Below, one piece after another: positions 31,366-40,815 of a DNA stretch of 64,000 nt (position 1 is the stretch's first letter; every line of letters starts with the position of its first letter). The translations under genes were made by a program, and so were the position numbers. The notes under the pieces are model-generated. The model worked only from the letters and a program-made list of their open reading frames with translations, was not told where the DNA came from and searched no databases. Location: positions 1,364,001 through 1,428,000 of the forward strand of contig JAHBYJ010000001.1 in assembly GCA_019636015.1 (NCBI GenBank), in the 5' to 3' direction. This DNA is from Parvibaculaceae bacterium. GTDB taxonomy: Bacteria > Pseudomonadota > Alphaproteobacteria > Parvibaculales > Parvibaculaceae.

Positions 31366-32136
31366 CTAGGAGCCGCTCCCGTTTCCCGCTTGAACGAAAC
31401 GGCTATGCCGCGCCACCGCTTGCGGATTGATGCCGAACATGTCACGGCAGGTGCGGCTCAAATGAGCTGAATCCGAGAAACCGGAGCCATGGGCGGCTTC
31501 GGTAAGCGAGACGCCGGAAAGCGCCCGGGCCATGGCGTCGCTGAGCCGCAGCCAGAGCAGATAGCGGCGGAGGGAAACGCCGGTCTCCTGTTTGAAGAGA
31601 TGCGTGAGCCGGCTTTCCGAAAGTCCGAGTTCCGCCGCAAGCGCGCCAAGCGATGCGCGTTTCTCGGGAAGAGCACGCAGCTTTTCCTGAAGCGCCGCGA
31701 TGCGCGGATCGAGCGCGCTAGGCGGGCGCGCACCGGGCGCGACTAGGGCGAGCACTTGCGCTGGAGATGGCAGGTCCGCTTGCTGGCAGAGGGCGCGGAA
31801 GCATTCCGCATCGCCGGTGGGTAAGGGCGCAAAGGACGCGTCGCCAAGGAACCGCCCCCGCGCCGCGCGCGAAGCGGCAAGTTCCGGCTCGGCGAGCAGC
31901 ACCGCGACGTCGCGCCCGAGACTGTCGAGCCGGTGTTCCGCCTCCGGTGCGACGATGACGCCTTCATATAGCTCAGCTGTCCCGCCGCATTCGAAACGGA
32001 AGGGGCCGGCAAGTCCTACCGCAATCTGCAGCGCATGATGGCGATGCGGCGCGACATCGATCGCCGCGCCCCTGATGAGAAGCGACATATCCTCGCGCGA
32101 AATGCGCAGGCCGGAGATATGCGGCGTGTCGGTCAT
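31366..32136 (-). CDS. AraC family transcriptional regulator
   Basis: A 256-residue regulator. The C-terminal AraC DNA-binding domain (residues about 165-250) has the two HTH motifs: RASLGALAAELGLSESRLTHLFKQETG and ARALSGVSLTEAAHGSGFSDSAHLSRTCRDMFGINP. The N-terminal cupin-like domain has HRHHALQIAVGL (residues about 30-45), probably the ligand pocket. The start at 32136 is chosen because AGGCGC precedes it; a longer frame reaches 32400 without a site. It probably controls itself and the DUF3703 gene. Confidence 0.9.
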   Translation of the reverse strand: MTDTPHISGLRISREDMSLLIRGAAIDVAPHRHHALQIAVGLAGPFRFECGGTAELYEGVIVAPEAEHRLDSLGRDVAVLLAEPELAASRAARGRFLGDASFAPLPTGDAECFRALCQQADLPSPAQVLALVAPGARPPSALDPRIAALQEKLRALPEKRASLGALAAELGLSESRLTHLFKQETGVSLRRYLLWLRLSDAMARALSGVSLTEAAHGSGFSDSAHLSRTCRDMFGINPQAVARHSRFVQAGNGSGS

Positions 32137-32180
32137 GCGCCTATTGATGGCGAGGCGGGACCGCAAGGCAAGCGGATAGA

Positions 32181-32208
32181 AAAACGGCGGGATCGCTCCC
32201 GCCGTTTT
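32181..32208 (-). terminator. Terminator of the nitronate monooxygenase gene
   Basis: A perfect 12 bp stem, AAAACGGCGGGA with loop TCGC and complement, followed on the minus strand by TTTTTCT. It ends the gene at 32232-33239 and insulates it from the AraC gene. Confidence 0.86.
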
Positions 32209-32231
32209 CTCATGTCTCGATGTGTCGGCGC

Positions 32232-33239
32232 TTATTCCGCCGCAGCCTTGACGGATGCGAGGGCTTCCGGCGGCATGCGCTCGGCGAATTCGCGGCAGGC
32301 CTGCACATATTCGCGCTTCATCCGGTCGATCAGCTCGGCGACCGGCGGTGCGTCCTTGATCTGGCCGATGCCCTGGCCCGAACCCCAGATATCCTTCCAC
32401 GCCTTCGACTTCATGTTGCCGCCCGAGCCGAAATTCATCTTCGACTTGTCGGCCTCAGGCAGGTTGTCCGGGTCGAGACCCGCTTCGCGCACCGACGGCG
32501 CCAGATAGTTGCCGTGAACGCCAGTGAAGAGATTGCTGTAGACGATGTCTTCCGCCGCGTACTGGATCAGGCTTTCCTTGTATTTCGGATCGGCATTCGC
32601 CTCCGCCGTGGCAACGAAGCGCGTGCCGAGATAGGCGAGGTCCGCGCCCATCGCGAGCGCGCCTGCGATGCTCCAGCCGTCGGACATGGCGCCCGACAGG
32701 ATCACCGTGCCGTTGAACCACTGCTTCACCTCGCGCACCAGCGCGAAGGGCGAGAGCGTGCCCGCATGGCCGCCGGCGCCGGCGCAGACGAGAATGAGGC
32801 CGTCGACGCCCTGTTCCGCCGCCTTCTTCGCATGCTTCACATTGATGACGTCGTGGAACACCTTGCCGCCATAGGAATGCGCATTCTCGACGACTTCGGC
32901 CGGCGGGCGGAGCGAGGTGATGATGATCGGCACCTCGAATTTTGTGCAGACATCGATGTCATGCGACAGGCGGTCGTTCGAGGAATGGCAGATCTGGTTG
33001 ACGGCGAAGGGCGCGACCTTCTTTTCCGGGTGCTTCGCCTGATATTCGCCAAGCTCGCCCTTGATCCGCTTGATCCACTCCTCGAGCACATGCGCCGGCC
33101 GCGCGTTGAGCGCCGGGAAGGAGCCGACGATACCGGCCTTGCACTGCGCGATGACGAGTTCGGGGCCGGAAACGATGAAGAGCGGCGAGCCGATCACCGG
33201 CAGCTCGAGCCGGTTCTTCAGAATGTCGGGTAGGGCCAT
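32232..33239 (-). CDS. Nitronate monooxygenase family FMN enzyme (first copy)
   Basis: A 335-residue FMN-dependent TIM-barrel enzyme of the 2-nitropropane dioxygenase/nitronate monooxygenase family. The typical blocks are LELPVIGSPLFIVSGPELVIAQCKAG, FAVNQICHSSNDR, DGLILVCAGAGGHAGTLSPFALVREV and AYLGTRFVATAEANADPKYKE. In this family the GAGGHAG phosphate loop holds FMN, and the catalytic His lies in it. Many such proteins in fatty-acid-degrading bacteria act as alkyl-nitronate or enoyl-reductase-like enzymes, so the true substrate is unknown. A second family member is at 34476-35474, with a LysR gene between. Confidence 0.86.
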   Translation of the reverse strand: MALPDILKNRLELPVIGSPLFIVSGPELVIAQCKAGIVGSFPALNARPAHVLEEWIKRIKGELGEYQAKHPEKKVAPFAVNQICHSSNDRLSHDIDVCTKFEVPIIITSLRPPAEVVENAHSYGGKVFHDVINVKHAKKAAEQGVDGLILVCAGAGGHAGTLSPFALVREVKQWFNGTVILSGAMSDGWSIAGALAMGADLAYLGTRFVATAEANADPKYKESLIQYAAEDIVYSNLFTGVHGNYLAPSVREAGLDPDNLPEADKSKMNFGSGGNMKSKAWKDIWGSGQGIGQIKDAPPVAELIDRMKREYVQACREFAERMPPEALASVKAAAE

Positions 33240-33297
33240 GAGCGGTATCCTCCTGCTGTTGCCGGGGATAATGGCCCGCTCGGGCCCCGCCGGGAAT

Positions 33298-33313
33298 GTT
33301 CAAGCCTGAACAC
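33298..33313. promoter_or_regulatory. Candidate LysR operator upstream of the first nitronate monooxygenase gene
   Basis: TGTTCAAGCCTGAACA has 6 bp inverted arms around AGCC, 59 bp before the monooxygenase start. A copy with one different base (TGTTCATGCCTGAACA) covers the start of the LysR gene at 34240-34255. Confidence 0.75.
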
Positions 33314-33331
33314 AACACTGTTAGCGGGCGA

Positions 33332-34246
33332 TCAGGAAGTGACGCTGCGTCCCGCTAGCCTGTCGCGGTCGGCCTTGGCCTTTTCGCTCAGGAAATCGAT
33401 CACCGCGCGCACAGGCGCCGTGTCGCGCAGGTCCGGATGGGCAAGGAGCCACATCTCCGTGCCATTGGCGAGCTTCTGCGGCGCGATGCGGACGAGATCG
33501 GGATAGGCCTCGGCGACGATGCAGACCAGCGTGGAAATGCCGACGCCCGCGCGCACGGCCTGAAGGAGATCGGCGTCGGAAAAGCAGCGCAGCACCACGC
33601 GCGCGCCCTGTGTCACATGGGCGAGCCAGTCCGCCAGCTCGACTTCCGCCGCGCGGCCTCCGAAACCGACGATGCGATGGTCTTTCCACTCCTCGCGTTT
33701 GGAGGGCAGGCCGAATTGTTCGGCATAGGACTGCGACGCATAGAAGCCGACGCCGATGCGTCCGATCTTGCGCCCGACGACATTCTCGCGCCCCGGCCCA
33801 TAGGGGCGGATCACGATATCGGCGTCGCGCCGCTTCACGGAAACCTGCGTCACCTCGTTGACGATCTCGATCTCGATACCGGGATGGCGCTCCTCGAATT
33901 CGCCGAGATAGGGCATGAACCAGTAGGAAGCGAGGCTGTGCGGAATGGCAACGCGCACAAGGCCCTGCGCCTCGCCATCGGCACTCAATGCGGCGTGCAA
34001 TGCGCGTTCGGCCGCAAGCGCCATGGGCTCGACTTCCGCCCGCAGCCTCTCTCCGGCGCCCGTCAGCGCATAGCCGGTCGGCTCGCGCACGAAGAGCTTG
34101 GCGCCGAGCCGCTTTTCCAGCGTCGCGATGTGGCGGCCCACCGTCGCATGGCTGAGCTTGAGCCGCCGCCCCGCGCCGGAAAGACTCTGCGTATCCACCA
34201 CCGCGAGGAAGATGCGGTAGGCGTCCCAATTGGAATCGTTGTTCAT
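33332..34246 (-). CDS. LysR family transcriptional regulator
   Basis: A 304-residue LysR protein. The N-terminal wHTH (residues about 5-65: NWDAYRIFLAVVDTQSLSGAGRRLKLSHATVGRHIATLEKRLG) leads to an effector domain with LVCIVAEAYPDLVRIAPQK. It lies between two nitronate-monooxygenase-like genes: one downstream on its strand, one divergent. Two nearly identical 16 bp dyads flank it, one at its own start and one upstream of the first monooxygenase. It most likely controls both enzymes. It begins within the upper dyad, so autoregulation is built in. The inducer is unknown. Confidence 0.93.
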   Translation of the reverse strand: MNNDSNWDAYRIFLAVVDTQSLSGAGRRLKLSHATVGRHIATLEKRLGAKLFVREPTGYALTGAGERLRAEVEPMALAAERALHAALSADGEAQGLVRVAIPHSLASYWFMPYLGEFEERHPGIEIEIVNEVTQVSVKRRDADIVIRPYGPGRENVVGRKIGRIGVGFYASQSYAEQFGLPSKREEWKDHRIVGFGGRAAEVELADWLAHVTQGARVVLRCFSDADLLQAVRAGVGISTLVCIVAEAYPDLVRIAPQKLANGTEMWLLAHPDLRDTAPVRAVIDFLSEKAKADRDRLAGRSVTS

Positions 34247-34255
34247 GCCTGAACA
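34240..34255. promoter_or_regulatory. Candidate autoregulatory LysR operator
   Basis: TGTTCATGCCTGAACA overlaps the LysR start codon (34246-34244) and matches the dyad at 33298-33313 at 15 of 16 positions. A further symmetric CTGAATTCAG lies at 34265-34274, nearer the divergent monooxygenase gene. Confidence 0.75.
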
Positions 34256-34268
34256 CTCGCCTGTCTGA

Positions 34269-35474
<1,206 letters not shown>

Positions 35475-35497
35475 GCCTGACCGCATTTCGAGTTGTG

Positions 35498-35527
35498 AAA
35501 CCCGCGCCGGAAACGGCGCGGGTTTTT
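35498..35527 (+). terminator. Terminator after the second nitronate monooxygenase gene
   Basis: AAACCCGCGCC and GGCGCGGGTTT form an 11 bp stem with loop GGAAAC and a T-run through 35527, next to the stop of the convergent Crp gene. Confidence 0.88.
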
Positions 35528-36228
35528 CATTGCGTGGCTTCCATCGCAATCCGGTGGAGCCCGGCAGGGTCGAGAACCTTGATGCTGCGATAGCCGGTCT
35601 CGATGAGCTTCATCTTCTCCAGTTCCCGCAGCACGAGATTGACCGTCTTGCGCGACAGGCCCATCAGCTCGGCGAGCTCCTCCTGCCGGATCGGCACGGT
35701 GGCGGGGCCGCCGCCGCCCCAGGGAAAGCTGTAGCCATGGAGCCGGCTCGCAATCTGCGCGCGTGGGGAAAGGCGGACGAGCTCCGCATAGCCGCGCACC
35801 GCCCAGACCAGCTGCTCCGTCGCAAGCTCCGCAAAATGGAGCCAGAGCGAGGGCATCTCCTGCACCATCGCGGAAATCGCATGTTGCGGCACGAAGATGA
35901 TCTCGGATCGCTCGCGCGCGATCACGGTGGTCACGCGCCGCCCGCCCAGCACCTGTGCGGCATAGCCGAAAATCGTGCCGGGCCCCGAAATGCTGATCGG
36001 CACGCTTTCGCCATTGTCGAGCACCACATGGCTGGTCACGGAGCCGGTGAGCACGCCGTAAAGCCCCTCCGCCTCGTCGCCTGTGTCGTAAATCCAGTTG
36101 CCTGCCTCGGCGGTCGAAACCTGCGCCAGTGCGATCAGCCGGGCCTTGAGCGCAGCCGGTCGCTTCGCAAACCAGCCATTGCGGGCAAGCGTCTCGGCGA
36201 GGCGTTCATGAATGGGCCGGGCGGTCAT
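35527..36228 (-). CDS. Crp/Fnr family transcriptional regulator
   Basis: A 233-residue Crp-type regulator. The N-terminal cyclic-nucleotide-type fold (residues about 30-120: STAEAGNWIYDTGDEAEGLYGVLTGSVTSHVVLDNGESVPISISGPGTIFGYAAQVLGGRRVTTVIARERSEIIFVPQHAI) leads to a winged HTH (about 155-220). The HTH holds EELAELMGLSRKTVNLVLRELEKMKLI. There is no N-terminal Cys cluster, so it is not an oxygen-sensing Fnr. ATG 36228 is chosen over a TTG four codons upstream. A strong inverted repeat sits 12 bp before that ATG, and a TauD dioxygenase gene is divergent from it. Confidence 0.9.
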   Translation of the reverse strand: MTARPIHERLAETLARNGWFAKRPAALKARLIALAQVSTAEAGNWIYDTGDEAEGLYGVLTGSVTSHVVLDNGESVPISISGPGTIFGYAAQVLGGRRVTTVIARERSEIIFVPQHAISAMVQEMPSLWLHFAELATEQLVWAVRGYAELVRLSPRAQIASRLHGYSFPWGGGGPATVPIRQEELAELMGLSRKTVNLVLRELEKMKLIETGYRSIKVLDPAGLHRIAMEATQ

Positions 36229-36239
36229 GAATTTTCTCA

Positions 36240-36259
36240 ATTGTTACCAGAGTAACAAT
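36240..36259. promoter_or_regulatory. Candidate Crp-family operator between Crp and TauD genes
   Basis: ATTGTTACCAGAGTAACAAT (8 bp arms around CAGA) is strongly symmetric. It lies 12 bp upstream of the Crp ATG and 56 bp before the dioxygenase ATG. This size and position suit a Crp/Fnr-type dimer controlling both directions. Confidence 0.75.
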
Positions 36260-36314
36260 CTAGACTCTTGGTGCCCCTATCCTCAAGGGCAGGAAAACCC
36301 GCGGGAGGAAAATC

Positions 36315-37154
36315 ATGGGTCTCGAATCCGTCATCGTCAGGAAGCTCACACCCGGCTGCGGCGCCGAAGTGCTCGGCGTCGATCTCGCCAGCCCGTCGAA
36401 CAGCGACATGGAGGCGATCCGCGCCGCCTATCGCGACTATGGCGTAATCTTCTTCCGCGACCAGAAACTGACGCCGGAAGACCACATCGCCTTCGCACGC
36501 CGCTGGGGCGAAATCGATATCAACAAGTTCTTCCCCGCGAATGGCGGCTATCCCGAGATCGCCGAAGTGCGCAAGGAGAAGGACCAGCTCGTCAATGTCG
36601 GCGGTGGCTGGCACACGGACCATTCCTACGATCAGGAACCGGCCATGGGCTCGATCCTTGTCGCGCGCGAACTCCCGGATGCCGGCGGCGACACGCTTTT
36701 CGCCGACATGTACAAGGCCTATGAAGCGCTCTCGCCCGGCCTCAAGAAGACGCTCGAAGGACTGCGCGCGGTCCACTCCAATGCACATGTCTTCGGCGCC
36801 GCGGGCGCCTACAAATCGACCGATCAGGCGGGCGGCTTCAAGGGCGAAAGCCTTGTCGGCCAGGCGACGCATCCCGTCGTCATCACGCACCCGCTGAGCG
36901 GGCGGAAGGCGCTTTACGTGAACCCCGCCTTCACCACGCATTTCGAGGGCTGGAACATTTTCGACAGCAAGCCGCTGCTCGACTATCTCTATGCCCATGC
37001 CTCGCGGCCCGAATTCACCTGCCGCTTCGAGTGGAAACCCGGCTCGGTCGCCTTCTGGGACAACCGCGCCACCTGGCATTTCGCGGTGAACGACTATCAC
37101 GGCGAGAAGCGCCTGATGCACCGCATCACGATCGCGGGTGGCCCGCTTCAGTAA
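36315..37154 (+). CDS. TauD/TfdA family alpha-ketoglutarate-dependent dioxygenase (first copy)
   Basis: A 279-residue Fe(II)/2-oxoglutarate enzyme. The iron triad is visible: His100 and Asp102 in GGGWHTDHSYDQ, and the distal His255 in RATWHFAVNDY. A 2-oxoglutarate-binding Arg is in RLMHRITIAG (about Arg270). Length and motif spacing match TauD. The family oxidises taurine, 2,4-D, alkyl sulfates or similar substrates, and the present substrate is unknown. A second copy follows at 37224-38093 with a 69 bp gap, in the same orientation, so they are co-expressed. The Crp-type regulator is divergent. Confidence 0.93.
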   Translation: MGLESVIVRKLTPGCGAEVLGVDLASPSNSDMEAIRAAYRDYGVIFFRDQKLTPEDHIAFARRWGEIDINKFFPANGGYPEIAEVRKEKDQLVNVGGGWHTDHSYDQEPAMGSILVARELPDAGGDTLFADMYKAYEALSPGLKKTLEGLRAVHSNAHVFGAAGAYKSTDQAGGFKGESLVGQATHPVVITHPLSGRKALYVNPAFTTHFEGWNIFDSKPLLDYLYAHASRPEFTCRFEWKPGSVAFWDNRATWHFAVNDYHGEKRLMHRITIAGGPLQ

Positions 37155-37223
37155 GCCGGTTCTGCCCGGCGCGGAGATATGGCACTCTCACCTCAGGGAA
37201 ATGCAGGAAGGGGAGGGAGTGCC

Positions 37224-38093
37224 ATGTCGCAGGCTCAGGCGCGAAAGACATCGATCCATGTGCGGCCGAACGAAAGCGGCTTCGGCGCCGAGATCACCGG
37301 CCTCGATATCTCGCGGCCCCTACCGCCCGAAACGCTGGCCGAGGTGAAACAGGCATGGGCAGACCATGCCGTCGTCTGGTTTCCCGATCAGCCGCTGACC
37401 CATGACGAGCTCGAGGCCTTCACGCTTCAGATCGGTCCCTTCGGCCACGATCCCTTCATCGCACCGATGGAAGGCCGGCCGCATATTCTGGAACTGCGCC
37501 GCGAGCCGGATGAGAAGGCGCGCAATTTCGGCGCCGGCTGGCATTCCGACTGGAGCTTTCAGGAAGAGCCGCCGGCAGCAACCCTGCTTCACTCGAAAGT
37601 TGTGCCGCCCGTCGGCGGCGACACGCTCTATGCCGATTGCACCCGCGCTTATGACGCCTTGTCGGATGAAATGAAGAAGGTGCTCTCCGGGCTCACCGCC
37701 GTTCACTCCGCCGCCTTGCCTTACGGCACCAACGGCGTCTTCGCGCAGGAAACCGAAAAGCGCACTATGAAGATTCTTGTAAGTAAGGAGGCGGAGAAGA
37801 CCTGGCCGCATCCGTTGGTGCGCACGCACCCCGTCACGGGCCGCAAGGCGCTCTTCGTCAGCCCCGTCTACACGGTCGGCATAGAAGGCATGACGCATGC
37901 GGAGTCCGCTGCCATTCTCGGCTTTCTCTACTCACACATGACGCAGGACAAGTTCATCTACCGTCACAAATGGCGCGAGAACATGCTGACCATGTGGGAC
38001 AACAGGTGCACTCTCCATTTTGCCGATGGCGGCTACGACGGACATCTTCGTGTGATGCACCGCACGACTGTGGCGGGTGATGTGCCTCATTAA
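37224..38093 (+). CDS. TauD/TfdA family alpha-ketoglutarate-dependent dioxygenase (second copy)
   Basis: A 289-residue paralog of the preceding gene. His107 and Asp109 lie in GAGWHSDWSFQEEPP. The distal His is in RCTLHFADGGYDGHLRVMHRTTVAG, and the Arg of MHRTT binds 2-oxoglutarate. The start at 37224 is set by GGAGGGAG about 7 bases upstream; an in-frame ATG 15 codons earlier lacks a site. The two enzymes differ in the substrate loop (SYDQEPAMGS against SFQEEPPAAT), so they probably act on different but related compounds. After the stop comes a long gene-free region. Confidence 0.93.
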   Translation: MSQAQARKTSIHVRPNESGFGAEITGLDISRPLPPETLAEVKQAWADHAVVWFPDQPLTHDELEAFTLQIGPFGHDPFIAPMEGRPHILELRREPDEKARNFGAGWHSDWSFQEEPPAATLLHSKVVPPVGGDTLYADCTRAYDALSDEMKKVLSGLTAVHSAALPYGTNGVFAQETEKRTMKILVSKEAEKTWPHPLVRTHPVTGRKALFVSPVYTVGIEGMTHAESAAILGFLYSHMTQDKFIYRHKWRENMLTMWDNRCTLHFADGGYDGHLRVMHRTTVAGDVPH

Positions 38094-38515
38094 ATGGCAG
38101 TTCCGCTGCCCTGTGTGCCGCGCTGACACAAAAACGGCAGTGTCAGAATAGAATCATGCGTCTACGGACGAATCTTCTTTGAGCGGGGCGGAGCCTGCTC
38201 TATCCTTGAAGGCATCGGTAGTTGGCCGGACACCGAAGCCCCCAGACCCCGCCGGTCAATCGCCGATTGCTGTTCCAGACTGAAGTAAGCCGTGCATTTC
38301 GCGTCGTCAGGCGAAACGATTTCGTTCCGCTTCCGGTCGGATGTGCGGCACCCACCCGCAGCCATGCTGCCCGAGCATGGCCGCGCGGCGGACGCGGAAG
38401 AGTTGCCGGCGACCCCTTGCCCCCCCACGCCGCGGCAGCCCATTACTCCGCCATCCGCCAGCCCCCGGGGCCGGTGTTTCACCGCGCCCCGGGGTAGCGG
38501 GTCTTGCGCCGGGCG
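38094..38515. other. Gene-free region with hairpins and a promoter-like site, possible small RNA
   Basis: No credible protein gene is seen here; the two ORFs of 91 and 106 codons lack ribosome sites and resemble nothing. What is present: CTGACA/TGTCAG inverted arms (38123-38146) next to a TAGAAT -10 candidate at 38149-38154, facing right. A GCCATGCT/AGCATGGC hairpin follows at 38361-38381, then a 14 bp stem with one bulge at 38463-38494. The region is not an obvious tmRNA, RNase P RNA, 6S or SRP RNA. A structured transcript or the leader of an unknown element is possible. Confidence 0.4.
38463..38494. terminator. Strong GC-rich hairpin past the EamA permease gene
   Basis: CCCCGGGGC and GCCCCGGGG, continued by CGGTG/CACCG, enclose a TTT loop with one bulged C. 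It lies 22 bases past the stop of the minus-strand permease (38516). There is no T-run, so it may be a termination aid or part of a structured RNA. Confidence 0.45.
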
Positions 38516-39421
38516 CTATCGCCAGAAAATCAGCATCACGATGCCGCCCGTGACGAGGGCGATCCCCGCCAGTTCGAGCGCGCTCGTCTTTTCCTTGAAC
38601 ATGAAGCGCGAAGAGAGAAAGGCGAAGACGAGTTCGATTTGCCCCACCGCGCGCACATAGGCTGCGTTCTGGATCGTCATCGCCGTGAACCAGCCGATGG
38701 AGGCAAGCGCGCCCGCGAGCCCGACCAGCGAACTGACGCGCCATGTGCGCAGCGCCACAAGAAGCTCGCCTCTTTGCCGCGCCGCCAGCCAGGCAGTCAT
38801 CGCCACGGTTTGGATCGTGAGCACGGCGACAAGCGTGTAGCCCGCCGAGACGAGGAAATCCGGATGGCCGAGCGAGAGCGAGGCGGCGCGGTAGCAGACG
38901 GCGGCAATGCCATAGCAGGCGCCGGAGCCGATGCCCATCAGCGTCGGCTTGTCGCCAAGCGCACGCCAGAAGCTCGTGAGCGTGAGATGCGATTGCGCCA
39001 TGGAAATGGCGATGACGCCGGCAAGGCTGACAAGAATGGCGAGGAACGCGCCAAGGCTCAGATGATCTCCGAGCACGATGATGCCGAAAAGCGCCGTCTG
39101 GATCGTCTCGGTCTTGGAATAGGTCGTGCCGACCGCAAAGTTGCGATAGGCGAAAAGCGCGACCAGAAGCACCGTGCCCCAGATCTGCGCAAGCCCGCCT
39201 GCCGCCGCATAGAGGAAAAATACCCCATGCGCCTGCGGCATGGCCGCGCCCGTCACGCCCATGACGATGGCGAGATAAAGCGCCGCCACCGGCACGCCAT
39301 AGAGAAAGCGCACATAGGTGGCACCCGTCGCCGACATGTCCCCCGTCAGGCGCTTCTGCAGCGCGGATCGCAAGTTCTGCAGAAAGGCAGCCGCGACGGC
39401 GAGCGCGATCCAGAGCGGCAT
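38516..39421 (-). CDS. EamA/DMT superfamily permease
   Basis: A 301-residue inner-membrane protein with ten likely helices in two repeated halves of five. Examples of helices are WIALAVAAAFLQNLRSAL, FLYGVPVAALYLAIVMGVTG, GGLAQIWGTVLLVALFAY, GAFLAILVSLAGVIAISMA and GLAGALASIGWFTAMTIQ. This is the DMT topology of amino acid, metabolite or drug exporters. The substrate is unknown. It lies 21 bp past the serine hydrolase stop on the same strand, so they may share a transcript. The start at 39421 (MPLWIALAV) is the natural one. Confidence 0.88.
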   Translation of the reverse strand: MPLWIALAVAAAFLQNLRSALQKRLTGDMSATGATYVRFLYGVPVAALYLAIVMGVTGAAMPQAHGVFFLYAAAGGLAQIWGTVLLVALFAYRNFAVGTTYSKTETIQTALFGIIVLGDHLSLGAFLAILVSLAGVIAISMAQSHLTLTSFWRALGDKPTLMGIGSGACYGIAAVCYRAASLSLGHPDFLVSAGYTLVAVLTIQTVAMTAWLAARQRGELLVALRTWRVSSLVGLAGALASIGWFTAMTIQNAAYVRAVGQIELVFAFLSSRFMFKEKTSALELAGIALVTGGIVMLIFWR

Positions 39422-39442
39422 GATGGGGGCTTGGCTTTCGCT

Positions 39443-40684
39443 CTATTCGGTGATGGCGCCGTAGACGAGCTGCTGAAGCTGCGGACGGAGCGGATAGGTG
39501 GAGGAGGGGTAGAGCTGCGTCATGAAAATGGCGATCAGGTCCTCTTCCGGGTCGATCCAGAAATAGGTCGACGCAGCGCCGCCCCAGGAGAAGTTGCCGG
39601 GCGAGCCGACATGCTGCGCCTCCGCCGGATCGATGGTCACCTGAAAGCCGAGGCCGAAGCCGGCGCCCTCCGCCGCAAGCTCGCTGAAGGCGGAGCGCGA
39701 CATCTTCTTCATGGTCTGCCCGCCGGGCAGATGGTTCATGGTCATGAACTCGATGGTCTTGGGCGAGCAGATGCGCACGCCGTCAAGCTCGCCGCCATTG
39801 AGCAGCATCTGGCAGAAGCGGTAGTAGTCCGTCATGGTGGAGGTGAGGCCGCCGCCGCCGGACAGGAAACGCGGCGGCTGCGCATAAGAGCTCGTCTCGT
39901 CGCCCATATCCATGATGCCGGATTTCTTCGTCACCGGATTGCGGAAATAGTTGGTGGCGAAGCGGCCGAGCTTTTCTTTCGGCACGAAGAAGCCCGTATC
40001 CACCATGCCAAGCGGCGCAAAGATGCGCGCCTGGAGGAATTCGTCGAGCGGGCGGCCCGACAGCACTTCGACGAGATAGCCGCAGACATCGGTCGACACG
40101 GAATAGTTCCAGTATTGGCCGGGCGAAAAGAGAAGCGGCAATTCGGCGATCGCCTCAACCGTTTCCTTCAGCGTGAGATTTACCGTGTTCGCGCCTTCGA
40201 TACCGGCCTTGCGGTAGAGCGCATCGACCGGATGCTCCTGCATGAAGCCATAGGTAAGGCCCGACGTATGCGTGAGGAGATCGCGGATCGTCATCTCCCG
40301 CTCGCATTCCACCGTCTCGTATTTCTCCGCCGTGCCGCCCGCCCAGACGCGGAGCTTCTTGAAGGAGGGGATGTAGCGCGAGACGGGATGGTTCAGCTGG
40401 AAGTGGCCTTCCTCGTAGAGCATCATCAGCGCCAGGCTGGTGATCGGCTTCGTCATCGAATAGATGCGGAAGATCGTGTCGCGCTCCATCGGCAGCCCGC
40501 GCTCGCGGTCGCGATTGCCGCGCACTTCGAAATGGGCGATCTCGCCATGCCGAGCGACAAGCGTCTGAAATCCGGCGATCTTTCCCGCGTCCACATAGGA
40601 CGAGAAATAGTCGGGGATATAGGCAAGACGCGCCGCATCGAGGCCCACATCTTCCGGTTTCGTCATGCGCGCCATGATGTTCAT
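39443..40684 (-). CDS. Class C beta-lactamase-like serine hydrolase (esterase type)
   Basis: A 413-residue serine hydrolase. The nucleophile Ser76 and Lys79 lie in FRIYSMTKPITS (SxxK). The YxN-type motif is in SPGQYWNYSVST, and HxG/KxG-like blocks occur later (GAASTYFWIDPEEDLIAIFMTQ). The EstB/class C beta-lactamase fold covers beta-lactamases, esterases, transesterases and D-aminopeptidases; without a signal peptide this copy is cytoplasmic. MARMTK and MTKPED are possible later starts. It precedes the EamA permease on the minus strand. A related protein lies at 41204-42247. Confidence 0.85.
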   Translation of the reverse strand: MNIMARMTKPEDVGLDAARLAYIPDYFSSYVDAGKIAGFQTLVARHGEIAHFEVRGNRDRERGLPMERDTIFRIYSMTKPITSLALMMLYEEGHFQLNHPVSRYIPSFKKLRVWAGGTAEKYETVECEREMTIRDLLTHTSGLTYGFMQEHPVDALYRKAGIEGANTVNLTLKETVEAIAELPLLFSPGQYWNYSVSTDVCGYLVEVLSGRPLDEFLQARIFAPLGMVDTGFFVPKEKLGRFATNYFRNPVTKKSGIMDMGDETSSYAQPPRFLSGGGGLTSTMTDYYRFCQMLLNGGELDGVRICSPKTIEFMTMNHLPGGQTMKKMSRSAFSELAAEGAGFGLGFQVTIDPAEAQHVGSPGNFSWGGAASTYFWIDPEEDLIAIFMTQLYPSSTYPLRPQLQQLVYGAITE

Positions 40685-40815
40685 TGCCGTCTCCCCTCTG
40701 TCCTGCCGCTTCGGGCCGTTTGCCCGAGCTTACACATAAGCCGGGTGAATTGGCTCCCCCGAAATTCATGCGCCGGCCCTGTCCCTCGGGTCCATGTGCC
40801 GCCTAGCTTCGAGGC

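Noticed and set aside
38162..38497. Two small ORFs in the gene-free region
   Set aside because: No ribosome site, no recognisable domain and Pro/Arg-rich composition. The region is better described as non-coding.
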